Source of the DNA: Clostridiales bacterium
Lineage (GTDB): Bacteria > Bacillota > Clostridia > Oscillospirales > Acutalibacteraceae
Direction of reading: 5' to 3'
NCBI GenBank assembly: GCA_019416395.1
Contig: DXXH01000063.1
Coordinates: 1,572 to 15,263 of the forward strand
DNA: 13,692 nucleotides
Of this stretch, positions 13,688 to 13,692 are shown one piece after another (within the stretch, counting starts at the first letter, position 1; every line of letters begins with the position of its first letter). The position numbers and the translations under genes were made by a program. Under the pieces are notes generated by a model. That model ran no database searches. It had not been told where the DNA came from and was given only the letters and a program-made list of their open reading frames with translations.

Positions 13688-13692
13688 TTCCA

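Noticed and set aside
1..13692. CRISPR array, rRNA genes or a complete insertion sequence
   Set aside because: No regularly spaced short repeats, no rRNA-like conserved blocks and no transposase gene were seen; the only recombinase is the tyrosine type at 5496-6713.

Overview
The window looks like a chromosomal segment of a gut-type Clostridia, most likely Oscillospiraceae (the Flavonifractor/Lawsonibacter neighbourhood). The grounds are mid-range GC, strong GGAGG-type ribosome binding sites, near-consensus sigma-A promoters with 17-base spacers, an S-layer-homology (SLH) protein with a typical Firmicutes signal peptide, a YesM-type sensor kinase, and a tRNA-Trp remnant of Firmicutes type. 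The genus is inference; nothing here fixes the species.

The left half (about 1-7470) reads as accessory DNA. Two diverged copies of a structured, apparently non-coding repeat (50-341 and 6936-7227) flank it. Between them lie a small winged-helix/HTH gene on the minus strand whose expected start codon is ACG, an 895-residue secreted SLH protein with its own promoter and two palindromes in the leader, a DUF4160-DUF2442 gene pair behind a consensus promoter, a 3' fragment of a tRNA-Trp gene, and a complete tyrosine recombinase. The upstream regions of the HTH gene and of the recombinase are diverged copies of one another: they share TATGTYC repeats at 11-12 base spacing and a 28-base block. This suggests that two related mobile elements, or two parts of one, were placed in tandem or rearranged here. 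The tRNA fragment next to the recombinase is the best candidate for an attachment site.

The right half (about 7473-13692) reads as a carbohydrate locus. A YesM-type sensor kinase gene is cut off just after its phospho-acceptor histidine, exactly where the repeat-associated DNA ends. A divergent promoter region separates it from a co-directional, tightly spaced set: two zinc-dependent medium-chain dehydrogenases, a divergent class II aldolase, a PfkB-family sugar kinase and an aldo/keto reductase. By family logic this set could oxidise a polyol or sugar to a ketose, phosphorylate it, split it to a triose phosphate and an aldehyde, and reduce the aldehyde. The order of steps and the substrate are not known. 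The kinase carries an in-frame TGA at codon 115 and the reductase stops about 90-100 residues early, so the locus may be decaying in this strain.
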